DNA from: Succinivibrio sp.
Lineage (GTDB): Bacteria > Pseudomonadota > Gammaproteobacteria > Enterobacterales > Succinivibrionaceae
Assembly: GCA_017635415.1 (NCBI GenBank)
Contig: JAGBLM010000061.1
Location: 1 to 39,664, forward strand
Length of the DNA: 39,664 bases
Direction of reading: 5' to 3'
The position numbers and the translations under genes are program-made. Below the pieces are notes generated by a model. It searched no databases. It was given only the letters and a program-made list of their open reading frames with translations, and had not been told where the DNA came from. Numbering within the stretch: the stretch's first letter is position 1; every line of letters begins with the position of its first letter. Below are positions 18,165 through 26,583 of the stretch, one piece after another.

Positions 18165-19766
18165 TTAACGGGTAGGTAAAGTATAGGTAATCTGCTTCTG
18201 CGCAGGAACATTTACTCTGCCGCCCATATAATTTACGGTAACCTGAGCGCTGTCAGAAACACTGACCTTAAGAGGAGGAATACCAGTCACCGTTACCTTG
18301 TCGCCACTCTTGTAACTGCCACTTGCCAAAGTTTTGCCGCGACTGTCGGTAATTTTCAGTGCCACAGGACCGTTAACTCTGACAGTTACCGTGTTCAATG
18401 ATGCCAGACCGTCACGATTGACAATCTTCACAGAAGAACTGACATCCTTCAGATTTGCCGCCAGAGTCTTAGGCGACTCATCATTCGTTTTCTTATCGGT
18501 ACCGGTATTACTGTTATCAGTCCCTTTTGGTTCATTCTGAGCGACGGACTCTTTTGCTGCGGCCAGATCATTCTGCGCAGAACTGCTCTTGTCCGCATCA
18601 TTCTTGGAAACTGAATTACGACTGTCAGGTTTGGTATTCTGCGCCTGTTCATTCCGCACTTCTCTCCTGCCTTGTCTTGAGGATTCTGCGGTAGTCAGCA
18701 CGGTCGTTCTTTCCGTCTGACTTCTGCTCTGATTTCCCGCAGCAGAAGAGTTTTCTTTAGGCATTTCATTCACGATGTCGTTGGTGCCAAGTTCGGCAGC
18801 CTGACGACGGGCCCGCAGGGTATTCTCATCCACTGGAGTTCTCTGCGATACGACTTGTTCTTCAATCTTCTCAGACTTTGCCGTTTCATCAGCAGCATTG
18901 CGGCTTTCCACTTTGAGATTTTCTTTATCAAGTACTAGACTGCCATCATTCTGCAACTGTGTATCCGTCGTCTCTCCCACTATCAGCGCTCCTGAATCGG
19001 AGTTTGAAGACGATCTGCTACTCAAGGTCCACCAGGTTACCGCACCAACCGCCAACAGGACGATAATGCTGATAACCAGCCAGCCGTGGCCTCCCTCTTC
19101 ATGCGGCTGACTGTTTTTTGCACTCGCCTCAACAGCCTCTTCCACATTACGACGGTAAAGTTTCAACAGTGTCGCCGCATCAACATTCACCAGTTCAGCG
19201 TAGGCGGTAATATGAGCACTGGCAAACGGCACGGCGGTAGGCTGATTGAGACGGTCGTGCTCAATATCGCTGACAGTGTTTACCCTAAGTTTCAGGCAGG
19301 TGGCCACCTCACGCTGACTCATGCCCAGCATTTCCCTGGCATGTTTGAGGATAGCTCCTGGCATGTTAGGAACCTCGTCCTCACGCAGACTAGGTTTGAT
19401 AGGTACAAAATCAGGATCATCAGAAATCTTTGGCAAATCATCGCTCACCGCACTTTCATTAGTGCTATGTGACGCACTGTTCTCGTCCTGTTCTTGGACA
19501 GGATCGCTTAATTCATCGTGTGAAGCATTGCCAATCGGATTCAGGCCTAGACTGTTATCGAGTTTTTCATCCGCGACTGATACCGGAGTTTCCTCTTTCT
19601 GAGACAGGGCATCAAAACTTGGCTCCTGCTGCTCAGATACAGCAGTAACATCCTGTTCTGTACCAATGTCGCTAAGTCGCGGCTCCTGATAGCCACGAAC
19701 CAGTTCTTTTAATGATTCATTCCTATGAGACCTGTTTCTAAGTCCTTTGAGTCGTTTACTGCTCAT
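18165..19766 (-). CDS. rodZ: Cytoskeletal shape protein RodZ with long N-terminal extension
   Basis: A bitopic inner-membrane protein that links MreB to the elongasome. The recognisable parts are a cytoplasmic helix-turn-helix domain (about 135-205, GMSQREVATCLKLRVNTVSDIE), one transmembrane helix (about 229-248, WLVISIIVLLAVGAVTWW), a long Ser/Asn/Lys-rich periplasmic linker, and a C-terminal beta domain (about 440-533, with VTVRVNGPVALKITDSRG). The length is 533 against 337 in E. coli. Part of the excess is an acidic, low-complexity N-terminus of about 130 residues before the HTH. The ATG at 19766 has an AGGG site 4 bp upstream, so the extension is probably translated. It sits between rlmN and ispG, as in E. 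coli. Confidence 0.9.
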   Translation of the reverse strand: MSSKRLKGLRNRSHRNESLKELVRGYQEPRLSDIGTEQDVTAVSEQQEPSFDALSQKEETPVSVADEKLDNSLGLNPIGNASHDELSDPVQEQDENSASHSTNESAVSDDLPKISDDPDFVPIKPSLREDEVPNMPGAILKHAREMLGMSQREVATCLKLRVNTVSDIEHDRLNQPTAVPFASAHITAYAELVNVDAATLLKLYRRNVEEAVEASAKNSQPHEEGGHGWLVISIIVLLAVGAVTWWTLSSRSSSNSDSGALIVGETTDTQLQNDGSLVLDKENLKVESRNAADETAKSEKIEEQVVSQRTPVDENTLRARRQAAELGTNDIVNEMPKENSSAAGNQSRSQTERTTVLTTAESSRQGRREVRNEQAQNTKPDSRNSVSKNDADKSSSAQNDLAAAKESVAQNEPKGTDNSNTGTDKKTNDESPKTLAANLKDVSSSVKIVNRDGLASLNTVTVRVNGPVALKITDSRGKTLASGSYKSGDKVTVTGIPPLKVSVSDSAQVTVNYMGGRVNVPAQKQITYTLPTR

Positions 19767-19784
19767 TTTTACCCTGTCCGTAAA

Positions 19785-20882
19785 TTATCTTCTCGTTGAA
19801 GCAATTTCTTGCTCATGCATTCTGTTTTTGACCTGCCCGGCAAGTTGCCCGCAGGCGGCGGATATATCATCCCCCCTGGTTGAACGTTTCATTACGGTAA
19901 AACCTTGATCAAGCAGGGTTCTGTAAAACTTTTCAACGCGGTTACCGCTCGGTCTGCGATAAGGAGAATCCTCGTGAGGATTAAACGGAATAAGGTTAAT
20001 CTTACAGGGCAGCTCTCTTAAAAGCGAGGCAAGTTCCGCGGCCTGCTCAAGACCATCATTTATCCCATCAAGAAGAACATATTCAATGGTAACCCGTCCG
20101 CAGTTGGCATTGGAAGCATCAATATAATGTCGTACTGCGGTAAGCACCTCATCGATTGGATACTTCTGATTTATCGGTACCAGTTTATTGCGTAATTCGT
20201 CATTCGGCGCATGTAGAGACAAGGCCAGAGCTACATCGACCTTGCCGGCAATCTTCTCGATGATAGGGGCAACTCCAGATGTTGAAATGGTCACCCTTCT
20301 TTTGGACAGCGCAAAGGCATAGTCAGACAGAAGGATCTCAGTCGCGGCTACCACATTCTTAAGATTCAGCAGCGGTTCACCCATGCCCATCATCACCACA
20401 TTTGAGATTGGTTTATATTCTTCATTATTGCTAAAACCGACTATTGTTTCAGCCCGAAACACCTGACCTATTATCTCACTTAAGGTCAGATTGCGGTTGA
20501 AACCGCCTTGTCCGGTTCGGCAGAAAGCGCATTTTACAGGACAGCCCACCTGCGTGGAAATGCATAAGGTATTGCGTGACTCCTCAGGTATAAATACAGA
20601 CTCAACTAACTGACCATCACCAATATCAAGAGCCCACTTAATGGTACCGTCAGCAGAGCGCTGCTCCGAGACAATCTCAGGAGCTGCTATCCTTGCCTTT
20701 TCCTGCAGTTTTACCCGCAGATCCTTGCGCAGGTTGGTCATTTCGGCAAAGTCTGTGACCCCGAACTGGTAAATCCAGCGTAACAGCTGTTGAGAGCGGA
20801 ATGGTTTTTCTCCTAGACTTACAAAAAATTCGGTCATTTCCTTAGGAGAAAGATCCATTAAATTCACTTTATTCTCAGTCAT
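19785..20882 (-). CDS. rlmN: Dual-specificity 23S rRNA/tRNA adenine-C2 methyltransferase RlmN
   Basis: A radical SAM enzyme that methylates A2503 of 23S rRNA and A37 of several tRNAs. The cluster motif is CPVKCAFC (C114, C118 and C121 from this start), preceded by TLCISTQVG. The methyl-carrying cysteine lies near the C-terminus in [12 protein letters not shown] (about C344). GMGEPLLN and [15 protein letters not shown] are family landmarks. The ATG at 20882 gives 365 residues (E. coli 384); a TTG 12 bp upstream is in frame but unlikely. It is the first gene of the leftward run through der, with a TATAAT promoter about 36 bp upstream. Confidence 0.96.
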   Translation of the reverse strand: MTENKVNLMDLSPKEMTEFFVSLGEKPFRSQQLLRWIYQFGVTDFAEMTNLRKDLRVKLQEKARIAAPEIVSEQRSADGTIKWALDIGDGQLVESVFIPEESRNTLCISTQVGCPVKCAFCRTGQGGFNRNLTLSEIIGQVFRAETIVGFSNNEEYKPISNVVMMGMGEPLLNLKNVVAATEILLSDYAFALSKRRVTISTSGVAPIIEKIAGKVDVALALSLHAPNDELRNKLVPINQKYPIDEVLTAVRHYIDASNANCGRVTIEYVLLDGINDGLEQAAELASLLRELPCKINLIPFNPHEDSPYRRPSGNRVEKFYRTLLDQGFTVMKRSTRGDDISAACGQLAGQVKNRMHEQEIASTRR

Positions 20883-20917
20883 ACCCACTCTCAAATTCTA
20901 TCAACTCAAATTACGAC

Positions 20918-20947
20918 ATTATACCGCAAACCTGATCACAGCCATAA
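20918..20947 (-). promoter_or_regulatory. Sigma-70 promoter of rlmN (rlmN-der run)
   Basis: On the minus strand a perfect TATAAT (20918-20923) is preceded 18 bp upstream by TTATGG, a weak -35. Transcription would start near 20911, about 28 bp before the rlmN ATG. It is the clearest promoter upstream of the run that ends with der. Confidence 0.55.
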
Positions 20948-21004
20948 TCTACCTCTTTTTGAAAAGAAAATACTGTAATCACGTCCGGTTAATAAAGGTC
21001 TGGG

Positions 21005-21742
21005 TTACGACTTCGGTTCTTTTAGCGCTTCGCCGGTTTTAAGCAGATGATCGACAAAGGCCGGAACGGTCTCCGAGGCCTTGCCATACAGTCCCCAGTC
21101 GAAATTAGACACCACCGCACTTTGCTCGAGATTGAACTCGATACAGGTCGCACCTTGAGATCTGGCATACTGACTAAAGCCTGCAGCAGGATAGACCACA
21201 CCTGAAGTTCCTATGGACATAAAAAGAGAACATTTTGACAAAAGCTGCTCAATCTCATCCATAAAATACGGCATTTCACCGAACCAGACGATGTCAGGAC
21301 GCATATGACCTCGACTGTTGCAGTTCTCACATACCGTATCCACCGAACTCTCACCGGCAAAAGCATAGGAGGCATGACATTTTTCACAGAGAATACTCAT
21401 CAGCTCACCGTGCATATGAATGACCTGCTCAGAAAGAGCTTTTTCATGCAGATTGTCAATATTCTGAGTAACGATGCTAACCTTACCCGCATGGGTCTTG
21501 GGCCATTCTTTTTGCAGTCTGGTCAAAGCCAGATGGGCGGCATTAGGCTGTTTATCGGCAAGACTCAGTCTCATTTTGTTATAAAAATCATGAACCTTTT
21601 TCTTGTCCCGCACAAATCCGTCATAGGTTGCAACATCTTCAACCCGTTCCTGCTCCCAAAGTCCGGTTTCCGAACGAAAGACCGGGATGCCGGATTCTGC
21701 TGAAATACCGGCTCCGGTCAAGATCACAATATTGTCAAACAT
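21005..21742 (-). CDS. cobB: NAD-dependent protein deacylase (sirtuin, CobB-like)
   Basis: A class III sirtuin that removes acyl groups from lysines using NAD+. From the ATG at 21742 (GGAG 10 bp upstream) it has 245 residues. The NAD pocket is TGAGISAESGIPVFRSETG (9-27), TQNIDNLHE follows, and the catalytic His is H111 in HMHGE. A zinc module has C119, C122, C138 and C141. Acyl-pocket residues are Y54 and R58 (FYNKMR). Desuccinylating sirtuins normally show Y-x-x-R, here Y-x3-R, so acyl preference is uncertain. It starts 5 bp after the stop of the M17 aminopeptidase gene, so the two are translationally close. Confidence 0.93.
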   Translation of the reverse strand: MFDNIVILTGAGISAESGIPVFRSETGLWEQERVEDVATYDGFVRDKKKVHDFYNKMRLSLADKQPNAAHLALTRLQKEWPKTHAGKVSIVTQNIDNLHEKALSEQVIHMHGELMSILCEKCHASYAFAGESSVDTVCENCNSRGHMRPDIVWFGEMPYFMDEIEQLLSKCSLFMSIGTSGVVYPAAGFSQYARSQGATCIEFNLEQSAVVSNFDWGLYGKASETVPAFVDHLLKTGEALKEPKS

Positions 21743-21747
21743 GTACT

Positions 21748-23085
21748 TCAGTCTCCATATTTTGCAAGCCAAGTGGCAATTGCATAGATTGTAGCGCCGG
21801 TCGGTCCCTCACAAAGAAATGGTGATCCTGAAGGCAAATAGGCCGAGGAGAGGTCAAGATGAATCCAGGGAATCTTTTTACCGACAAAACTTTCTAAAAA
21901 TGCCGCAGCAACACTGGCGCCAGGAGCCCCCTCGCCGGATCCAGAGTTGGCAAGATCTGCCCGGCGGGATTTTAGGAAGCGCTTGTATTCAGAGGAGAAT
22001 GGCAACTGCCAGATTTTTTCACCGGTCTTTTCAAAGGCCTTTATAAAATTCACCGGGATCTTGTTGTCTCTGGTAAAGAAAGCGCACATATCACGCCCTA
22101 AGGCAACCTTTGCCGCTCCGGTCAGCGTTGCCGCATCAACAATAAATTTTGCTCTGCTGCGTGTCGCGGCAATAAGAGCATCAGCCAGGACCAGGCGTCC
22201 CTCCGCATCGGTGTTGGTAATCTCCACTGTAAGACCGTTGTCGTAGTGAATCAGATCACCAGGTACCATCGCCTTGCCGGAGAGCATATTCTCCGAACAG
22301 GCCAGATAGAGTCGGACATGTCTTTTCAGTCCCATTTTTATGGCCAGAATCAATGCCCCCGCCAGATTAACCACGGCGGTCTTGTCAGTACGCATGGTGT
22401 CCATATAATGACCGGGCTTTATATTGTAGCCGCCACTGTCAAAGGTAATGCCCTTGCCGACCAGCGCCACATCAGGAGCGCTGTTGAGTGACTTTTTATC
22501 TGGAGCATAGTCAATAACCCCAAGACAGGGACTTTCTGCACTGCCCTGTCCTACCGTAAGCAGCCCCTGAAATTTTGAGAAGTCCTCATCCTCACTGCTC
22601 AGGAGTTTAAAGGTACAGACGCCCCTCTCCTTCTGCACCGTCTCTCTGACGTATCCGAATATCCTGTCTACGAGTCCCTTAGGAGTTGAGACCTTTGAAT
22701 CGGTATCGGCAAGTGCTCTGAATTTTGCCACCGTTTCAAATATCATGCTAATAAGTTCAAGTTCTTTTTTCTTTAACGCAAATGCCACCTTAATGTCGTG
22801 GATCCCGTCATAAAGAGCGGTAGCAAACCAGTAAGCAGCAAGTTCACCGAGTTTTGCCCCCTTAAGGGAAACGCTTAGACTGAATACCCCTAGTCCTGCC
22901 ATTCTTCTGGCCGCTTTTTGTATGCTCTCAAGAGAAAAATCACTCACAAAAACAGTATAGCCGTCCTCATGCGGGACCATTTGTGTATCCTCGCTGTAAG
23001 GAGGTTTGGCTTTGCCCTTTGCCAGAACCACATTACAGAGTTTTTCATGAACCTCATCCTGACTAAAAAAAGAAAACTTCGCCAT
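21748..23085 (-). CDS. M17 family leucyl aminopeptidase
   Basis: A dizinc cytosolic aminopeptidase of 445 residues that releases N-terminal residues from peptides. The catalytic half shows the metal/catalytic motif VGKGITFDSGGYNIKPG (K211 and D216), the D-K pair in RTDKTAVVNLAG, and the family signature NTDAEGRL at 291-298, which supplies an Asp and a Glu metal ligand. The ATG at 23085 has a GAGG site; an in-frame GTG at 23094 overlaps that site and is less likely. Overall it resembles PepB or a short PepA (E. coli PepA 503, PepB 427). It lies in a tight leftward trio with a cysteine desulfurase-like gene (20 bp upstream) and the sirtuin. Confidence 0.93.
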   Translation of the reverse strand: MAKFSFFSQDEVHEKLCNVVLAKGKAKPPYSEDTQMVPHEDGYTVFVSDFSLESIQKAARRMAGLGVFSLSVSLKGAKLGELAAYWFATALYDGIHDIKVAFALKKKELELISMIFETVAKFRALADTDSKVSTPKGLVDRIFGYVRETVQKERGVCTFKLLSSEDEDFSKFQGLLTVGQGSAESPCLGVIDYAPDKKSLNSAPDVALVGKGITFDSGGYNIKPGHYMDTMRTDKTAVVNLAGALILAIKMGLKRHVRLYLACSENMLSGKAMVPGDLIHYDNGLTVEITNTDAEGRLVLADALIAATRSRAKFIVDAATLTGAAKVALGRDMCAFFTRDNKIPVNFIKAFEKTGEKIWQLPFSSEYKRFLKSRRADLANSGSGEGAPGASVAAAFLESFVGKKIPWIHLDLSSAYLPSGSPFLCEGPTGATIYAIATWLAKYGD

Positions 23086-23105
23086 GCTCTTCACCTCATT
23101 AAAGA

Positions 23106-24272
23106 CTATTTTTGCAGTTGCATAACCGCTCTGCTGATATCAGCAATCGCCCGATCTATTTCCCCTGCGGTGGTAAATCTGCCTAAGGAAAGACGTAGAG
23201 AGGCTCTGGCCACCTCATCGTCAAGTCCTATACCTGTAAGAATATAAGACGGTTTAAGATCTGAAGAAGCACACGCAGAACCGGTTGAACAGGCCACATC
23301 CCTTAAGGATGGCAGCAGTTTCCGACCATCAATCCTTGTGAAACTAACCGATAGAATCCCTGGGACATGATGCTGCTTACTGCCATTGAAGATAATGCCG
23401 GGCAAAGGGGCAAGACCTGCTATCAGCCGTTCTCTGAGTTCATTCATTCTGCGCGCATCGCTCGGACCTTCATGGCACAGTATCTCAAAGGCCTTGCCCA
23501 TGCCCACGACCTCGTGTGTCGCCACTGTTCCCCCGCGCAGTCCCCGTTCCTGACCTCCGCCAAAAATACAGGCCGCAAGAGGCACGTTAGCAGAGCGTTT
23601 GATATATAATGCCCCAACTCCCTTAGGACCACAGACTTTTTCTGAGGTCAGAGAAGCCATTGAGACGTCACTGTGCGCAAAATCTGTGGTTACGTATCCT
23701 GCGCTCTGCGCCGTATCCGTATGAAAAAAAGCGCCTCTCTGAATGCAAAATGAGGACAGTGCGTGTATATCGGTTACCGAACCTAATACACTGTTTGCCT
23801 GAGCAATTGAGACTAAAAAAACATCATCATCAAAATGCTCCTGCAGCAGATTGACATCCACCGTGCCATCTTTTAAAGGCTGCAGATAAGTTACTCTGTA
23901 TCCTTCCTTCTCAAGTTCAGCACAAGCTTCTAAAACAGCCTTGTGTTCTATGGATGCGGTAATGATATGGCGACGCCGGTCTCCTTTCTGAGCAAGTCCC
24001 TTGGCTAGTCCGAATATGGCCAGATTATTGCTCTCTGTCGCTCCGGAGGTAAAGATGATTTCCAGCGGAGAAACACCGATAAGTTCGGCAACCTGGGCAC
24101 GAGCCGTCTCCACCGCCTCGGCAGCCTCCCAGCCGTAAACATGATCCTTGGCATGAGGATTGGCAAAAGTTCCCTCAATTGACAGACAATCTACCATTGC
24201 CTTTATTACTCTTGGATCAGTTGGGGTCGCGGCGGCATAATCTAAATATACCGGTTTTTTACTTGCTGACAT
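23106..24272 (-). CDS. Divergent cysteine desulfurase (NifS/IscS-like, class V aminotransferase)
   Basis: A PLP enzyme of the NifS/IscS family, 388 residues. It is collinear with E. coli IscS at an offset of 6. H110 (H104), D186 (D180), Q189 (Q183), PLP lysine K212 (K206) and the sulfur-carrying C334 (C328, in STGSACASSD) are all kept. Two positions differ: IscS N155, which contacts PLP, is S161 (QANSVLGS), and IscS H205, just before the lysine, is E211 (TSEKVCGPKG). The C-terminus stops at MQLQK, without the tail that docks IscU in IscS. No iscU, iscA, hscA or tRNA-thiolation gene is adjacent. It probably donates sulfur to a special acceptor, or has changed substrate. It is the first gene of the trio with the aminopeptidase and sirtuin. 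Confidence 0.85.
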   Translation of the reverse strand: MSASKKPVYLDYAAATPTDPRVIKAMVDCLSIEGTFANPHAKDHVYGWEAAEAVETARAQVAELIGVSPLEIIFTSGATESNNLAIFGLAKGLAQKGDRRRHIITASIEHKAVLEACAELEKEGYRVTYLQPLKDGTVDVNLLQEHFDDDVFLVSIAQANSVLGSVTDIHALSSFCIQRGAFFHTDTAQSAGYVTTDFAHSDVSMASLTSEKVCGPKGVGALYIKRSANVPLAACIFGGGQERGLRGGTVATHEVVGMGKAFEILCHEGPSDARRMNELRERLIAGLAPLPGIIFNGSKQHHVPGILSVSFTRIDGRKLLPSLRDVACSTGSACASSDLKPSYILTGIGLDDEVARASLRLSLGRFTTAGEIDRAIADISRAVMQLQK

Positions 24273-24290
24273 AAAATGAATTCTCTACTA

Positions 24291-24302
24291 CTTCCATTAG
24301 TA
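24291..24302 (+). repeat. 12-bp inverted repeat, left copy
   Basis: CTTCCATTAGTA is the exact reverse complement of TACTAATGGAAG at 25983-25994. The two copies bracket the AAA/PD-(D/E)XK gene. This copy lies 18 bp upstream of the cysteine desulfurase start. Confidence 0.5.
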
Positions 24303-24352
24303 ACGATCTTAAGAACAGGTCTTCGCAGAGCAGCCCAAACTTACTCTGAACT

Positions 24353-25969
24353 TCACACCTGTTTAAACAGAGTGATTTGACGCTTACCTGCAGCACCGTT
24401 GAAGACACAGCCAATCTTTATAAGTTCACGCCCACCTAGGTTTTCTGTGCCGTACTCTTTGTCCTCTATCTGTTTTACTGCTTCCTGCAGAAGAGCTTCA
24501 CTGTTTTTGCCGTCAGAGGAGAACTTAAGTTCGATAACCACTCGGCGGTTCTTAAGATTGATAAGCAGGTCAGAGCGACCTTTGCAGTTGTGCTGCTCTG
24601 CTCTGACATCAAGTTTAAGTCCCACAAGATACATCAAAAGCAGTGACCGCAGTACCGCTTCACTCTCCACAGGATACTGGTCATAAGGAATAGTTGAGAG
24701 CACACTGTTTAAATGACCTACTATTTTCTCAACCGTACCCTGGGCAAGTATGTCATCACCGTCATAGAAAGAGGCAAGTGAGTCAGGATTAAAAAATTTG
24801 GTAGTTAAAAGCGCATTTAAGGCTGAAGATACTTCCCTGTTGGCAGTGCCGAGTTTTACTTTCTTAGGAAAGTTTATTGCAGATTTTAAGGTCAGATACC
24901 CGGTCTGACACATCAGTACATTCTCATCCATGGTAGGAAGAGTAGTTGGATTCATAAAACTGTTGTAACTGATGTCAATCTCTGCATTCTGAAACTTTTC
25001 AAGATTTACCTTGTGTGATTCAAGATAGTTCTTAAGAATCGACGGTACTCCTCCGGCCTCATACCAGTAGTCACCAAATCTTAACATTCTGTTTTCTGAC
25101 AGTTCCTGCAGGAAATTATTTACTGAGTAGGTAGAGAACACCTTATTCATATTCAGTTCATCAAAGCAGTAACCGTCATACTGCTCAGCCATACGGTCCA
25201 AAAGATTTTCTATTTCCTCATCAGTAACCTCACCTGGTTCCTTGTGCAGCTCATAGGCCACACCGAGTTTGAGATAGTCAATATAGAAATGCTTTATCTC
25301 ATCGCGGGTAAATCCTATCATCTGCGAGTAGGCATGTCTGTAACTTAGATCCTTTATGTCAGAGCCTACCGAAAAGATGGAGACATCCTTAAGTCTTGTG
25401 ACCCCAGTGATGGCGAGGAACCTTATCTGTTTTTTGCCTTTTAAGGTCGCATAAAATTCACGGATGCAGGTACGAAACTGCTCGTAAAGTTCAGGATTGT
25501 TGATATTGGCAGAGAGCTGACAGTCATATTCGTCAATAAGCAGAACTATCTGCTGTCCGTCAGGCATGGCATCAAAAAGATTTGCTATGTAGCCATTTGG
25601 AGTTTTATCTTCAAGAACATTTTCTATACCCTGTTTTCTGGCAAACCTGTAGATTGCAGTACACAGAAGACGTTTAAACTCGGTTACATCTGAGGTTGTA
25701 TATTCAAGAAAGTTAAGATGCAGTACAGGATATTTATCCTGTTTCCACTTATCGTAAATAAAGGTTCCCTTGAAGTAAGGGTCAACACCTTTTGCAAAGA
25801 GAGTGCCGATAGTGTTTAAGGTCAGGGATTTGCCGAATCTGCGAGGACGGGAGATAAAAACACGCTCATTGTTTTCAATGAGATTATAGATATACTCAGT
25901 CTTGTCGATGTAGATATAATCACCTTGACTGAAATTTTCGATGTTTTCTGATGAGGCTATTTTTTTCAT
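24353..25969 (-). CDS. AAA-ATPase-like / PD-(D/E)XK nuclease fusion (PF09820-type)
   Basis: A 538-residue protein with two parts. The N-terminal AAA-ATPase-like domain has a P-loop-type motif SRPRRFGKSLT at about 40-50 and a Walker B-like VLLIDEYDCQLS near 150. The C-terminal PD-(D/E)XK nuclease-like domain shows GRSDLLI, then VVIELKF (D...E-x-K), and a downstream EAVKQI helix. The family is common in Bacteroidetes, Fusobacteria and gut Proteobacteria, often in several copies, and its function is unknown. ATG 25969 has an AGGAG site 9 bp upstream. It has its own promoter and is bounded by a 12-bp inverted repeat, unlike the housekeeping genes around it. It is probably an accessory gene; defence, mobility or regulation are all possible. 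Confidence 0.88.
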   Translation of the reverse strand: MKKIASSENIENFSQGDYIYIDKTEYIYNLIENNERVFISRPRRFGKSLTLNTIGTLFAKGVDPYFKGTFIYDKWKQDKYPVLHLNFLEYTTSDVTEFKRLLCTAIYRFARKQGIENVLEDKTPNGYIANLFDAMPDGQQIVLLIDEYDCQLSANINNPELYEQFRTCIREFYATLKGKKQIRFLAITGVTRLKDVSIFSVGSDIKDLSYRHAYSQMIGFTRDEIKHFYIDYLKLGVAYELHKEPGEVTDEEIENLLDRMAEQYDGYCFDELNMNKVFSTYSVNNFLQELSENRMLRFGDYWYEAGGVPSILKNYLESHKVNLEKFQNAEIDISYNSFMNPTTLPTMDENVLMCQTGYLTLKSAINFPKKVKLGTANREVSSALNALLTTKFFNPDSLASFYDGDDILAQGTVEKIVGHLNSVLSTIPYDQYPVESEAVLRSLLLMYLVGLKLDVRAEQHNCKGRSDLLINLKNRRVVIELKFSSDGKNSEALLQEAVKQIEDKEYGTENLGGRELIKIGCVFNGAAGKRQITLFKQV

Positions 25970-25982
25970 AACCGGCAACTCC

Positions 25983-25994
25983 TACTAATGGAAG
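25983..25994 (-). repeat. 12-bp inverted repeat, right copy
   Basis: TACTAATGGAAG, inverted relative to 24291-24302. It falls between the -10 element and the ribosome site of the AAA/PD-(D/E)XK gene, at the expected transcription start. Confidence 0.5.
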
Positions 25995-25995
25995 C

Positions 25996-26004
25996 ATTAT
26001 AGCA
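25996..26004 (-). promoter_or_regulatory. Extended -10 promoter of the AAA/PD-(D/E)XK gene
   Basis: On the minus strand this reads TGCTATAAT, a perfect extended -10 identical to that before the 47-codon ORF. Transcription would begin near 25989, 20 bp before the ATG. Confidence 0.55.
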
Positions 26005-26130
26005 AACAGTAAGGTTTTGAAATTGCATGTCCAAAGACTGCCAAGACCAACTACGCTACCTGAGTAGCATTACCATATGCTCAAAAAAGCAGGAACGTTT
26101 TTTTGACGGGTAGGAAAAGAATTACCGCCC

Positions 26131-26484
26131 TCATTCACGTATATGGGATATAGCCAAATCAAAGACCTTCTTGACATGCTCGTCGTTTAAAGCATAAAAA
26201 GCCCTCTTCCCATCACGCTTTACCTTAACGAGCTTATTCAGTCGCAGATAACTTAGCTGGTGAGAAAGAGCAGAGGTACTAAGTCCTAAGAGAGTAGCGA
26301 GGTCGGAAACACACATCCATTCATGAATCTGCAGGGCATTGACGATGCAAATCCTCGTAGGGTCAGCAAGAGCTTTAAAAAATTCCGCTGTTACCTCCAC
26401 GTCATCTTCATCGAGCATCTCATCACGAACAGCATCAAGGTCTATACGTTCAGGATATAACTCCGTATCTTCAGGTTCTTCCAT
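26131..26484 (-). CDS. ArsR/SmtB-family metal-sensing repressor
   Basis: A 117-residue winged-helix repressor. The HTH is about 35-90 (FKALADPTRICIVNAL, LSTSALSHQLSYLRLNKLV). It shares register with cyanobacterial SmtB at an offset of 3. The complete alpha-5 zinc site D-x-H-x10-H-x2-E is present as D101, H103, H114 and E117, and C58 matches SmtB C61. The second cysteine of the ArsR/CadC ELCVCDL motif is a serine here (MCVSDL). This points to Zn(II), or possibly Co(II), sensing at the alpha-5 site. The N-terminal 30 residues are acidic. No efflux pump or metallothionein gene is adjacent, so its target lies elsewhere or it controls a neighbour. No 12-2-12 operator was found by eye. Confidence 0.87.
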   Translation of the reverse strand: MEEPEDTELYPERIDLDAVRDEMLDEDDVEVTAEFFKALADPTRICIVNALQIHEWMCVSDLATLLGLSTSALSHQLSYLRLNKLVKVKRDGKRAFYALNDEHVKKVFDLAISHIRE

Positions 26485-26583
26485 TGCTCACCATATTACC
26501 GTCGAATAAAACAGAAGCAGGTACTATCCTACAACAGCCAAAAGACAGGAGAGCGACAACACCACACTTCTGAAAAAGAGTGT

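Noticed and set aside
26082-26106. AAAAAAGC...GTTTTTTT as terminator of the ArsR-type gene
   Set aside because: The only pairing is six A-T pairs with mismatches at the loop end, too weak to call.
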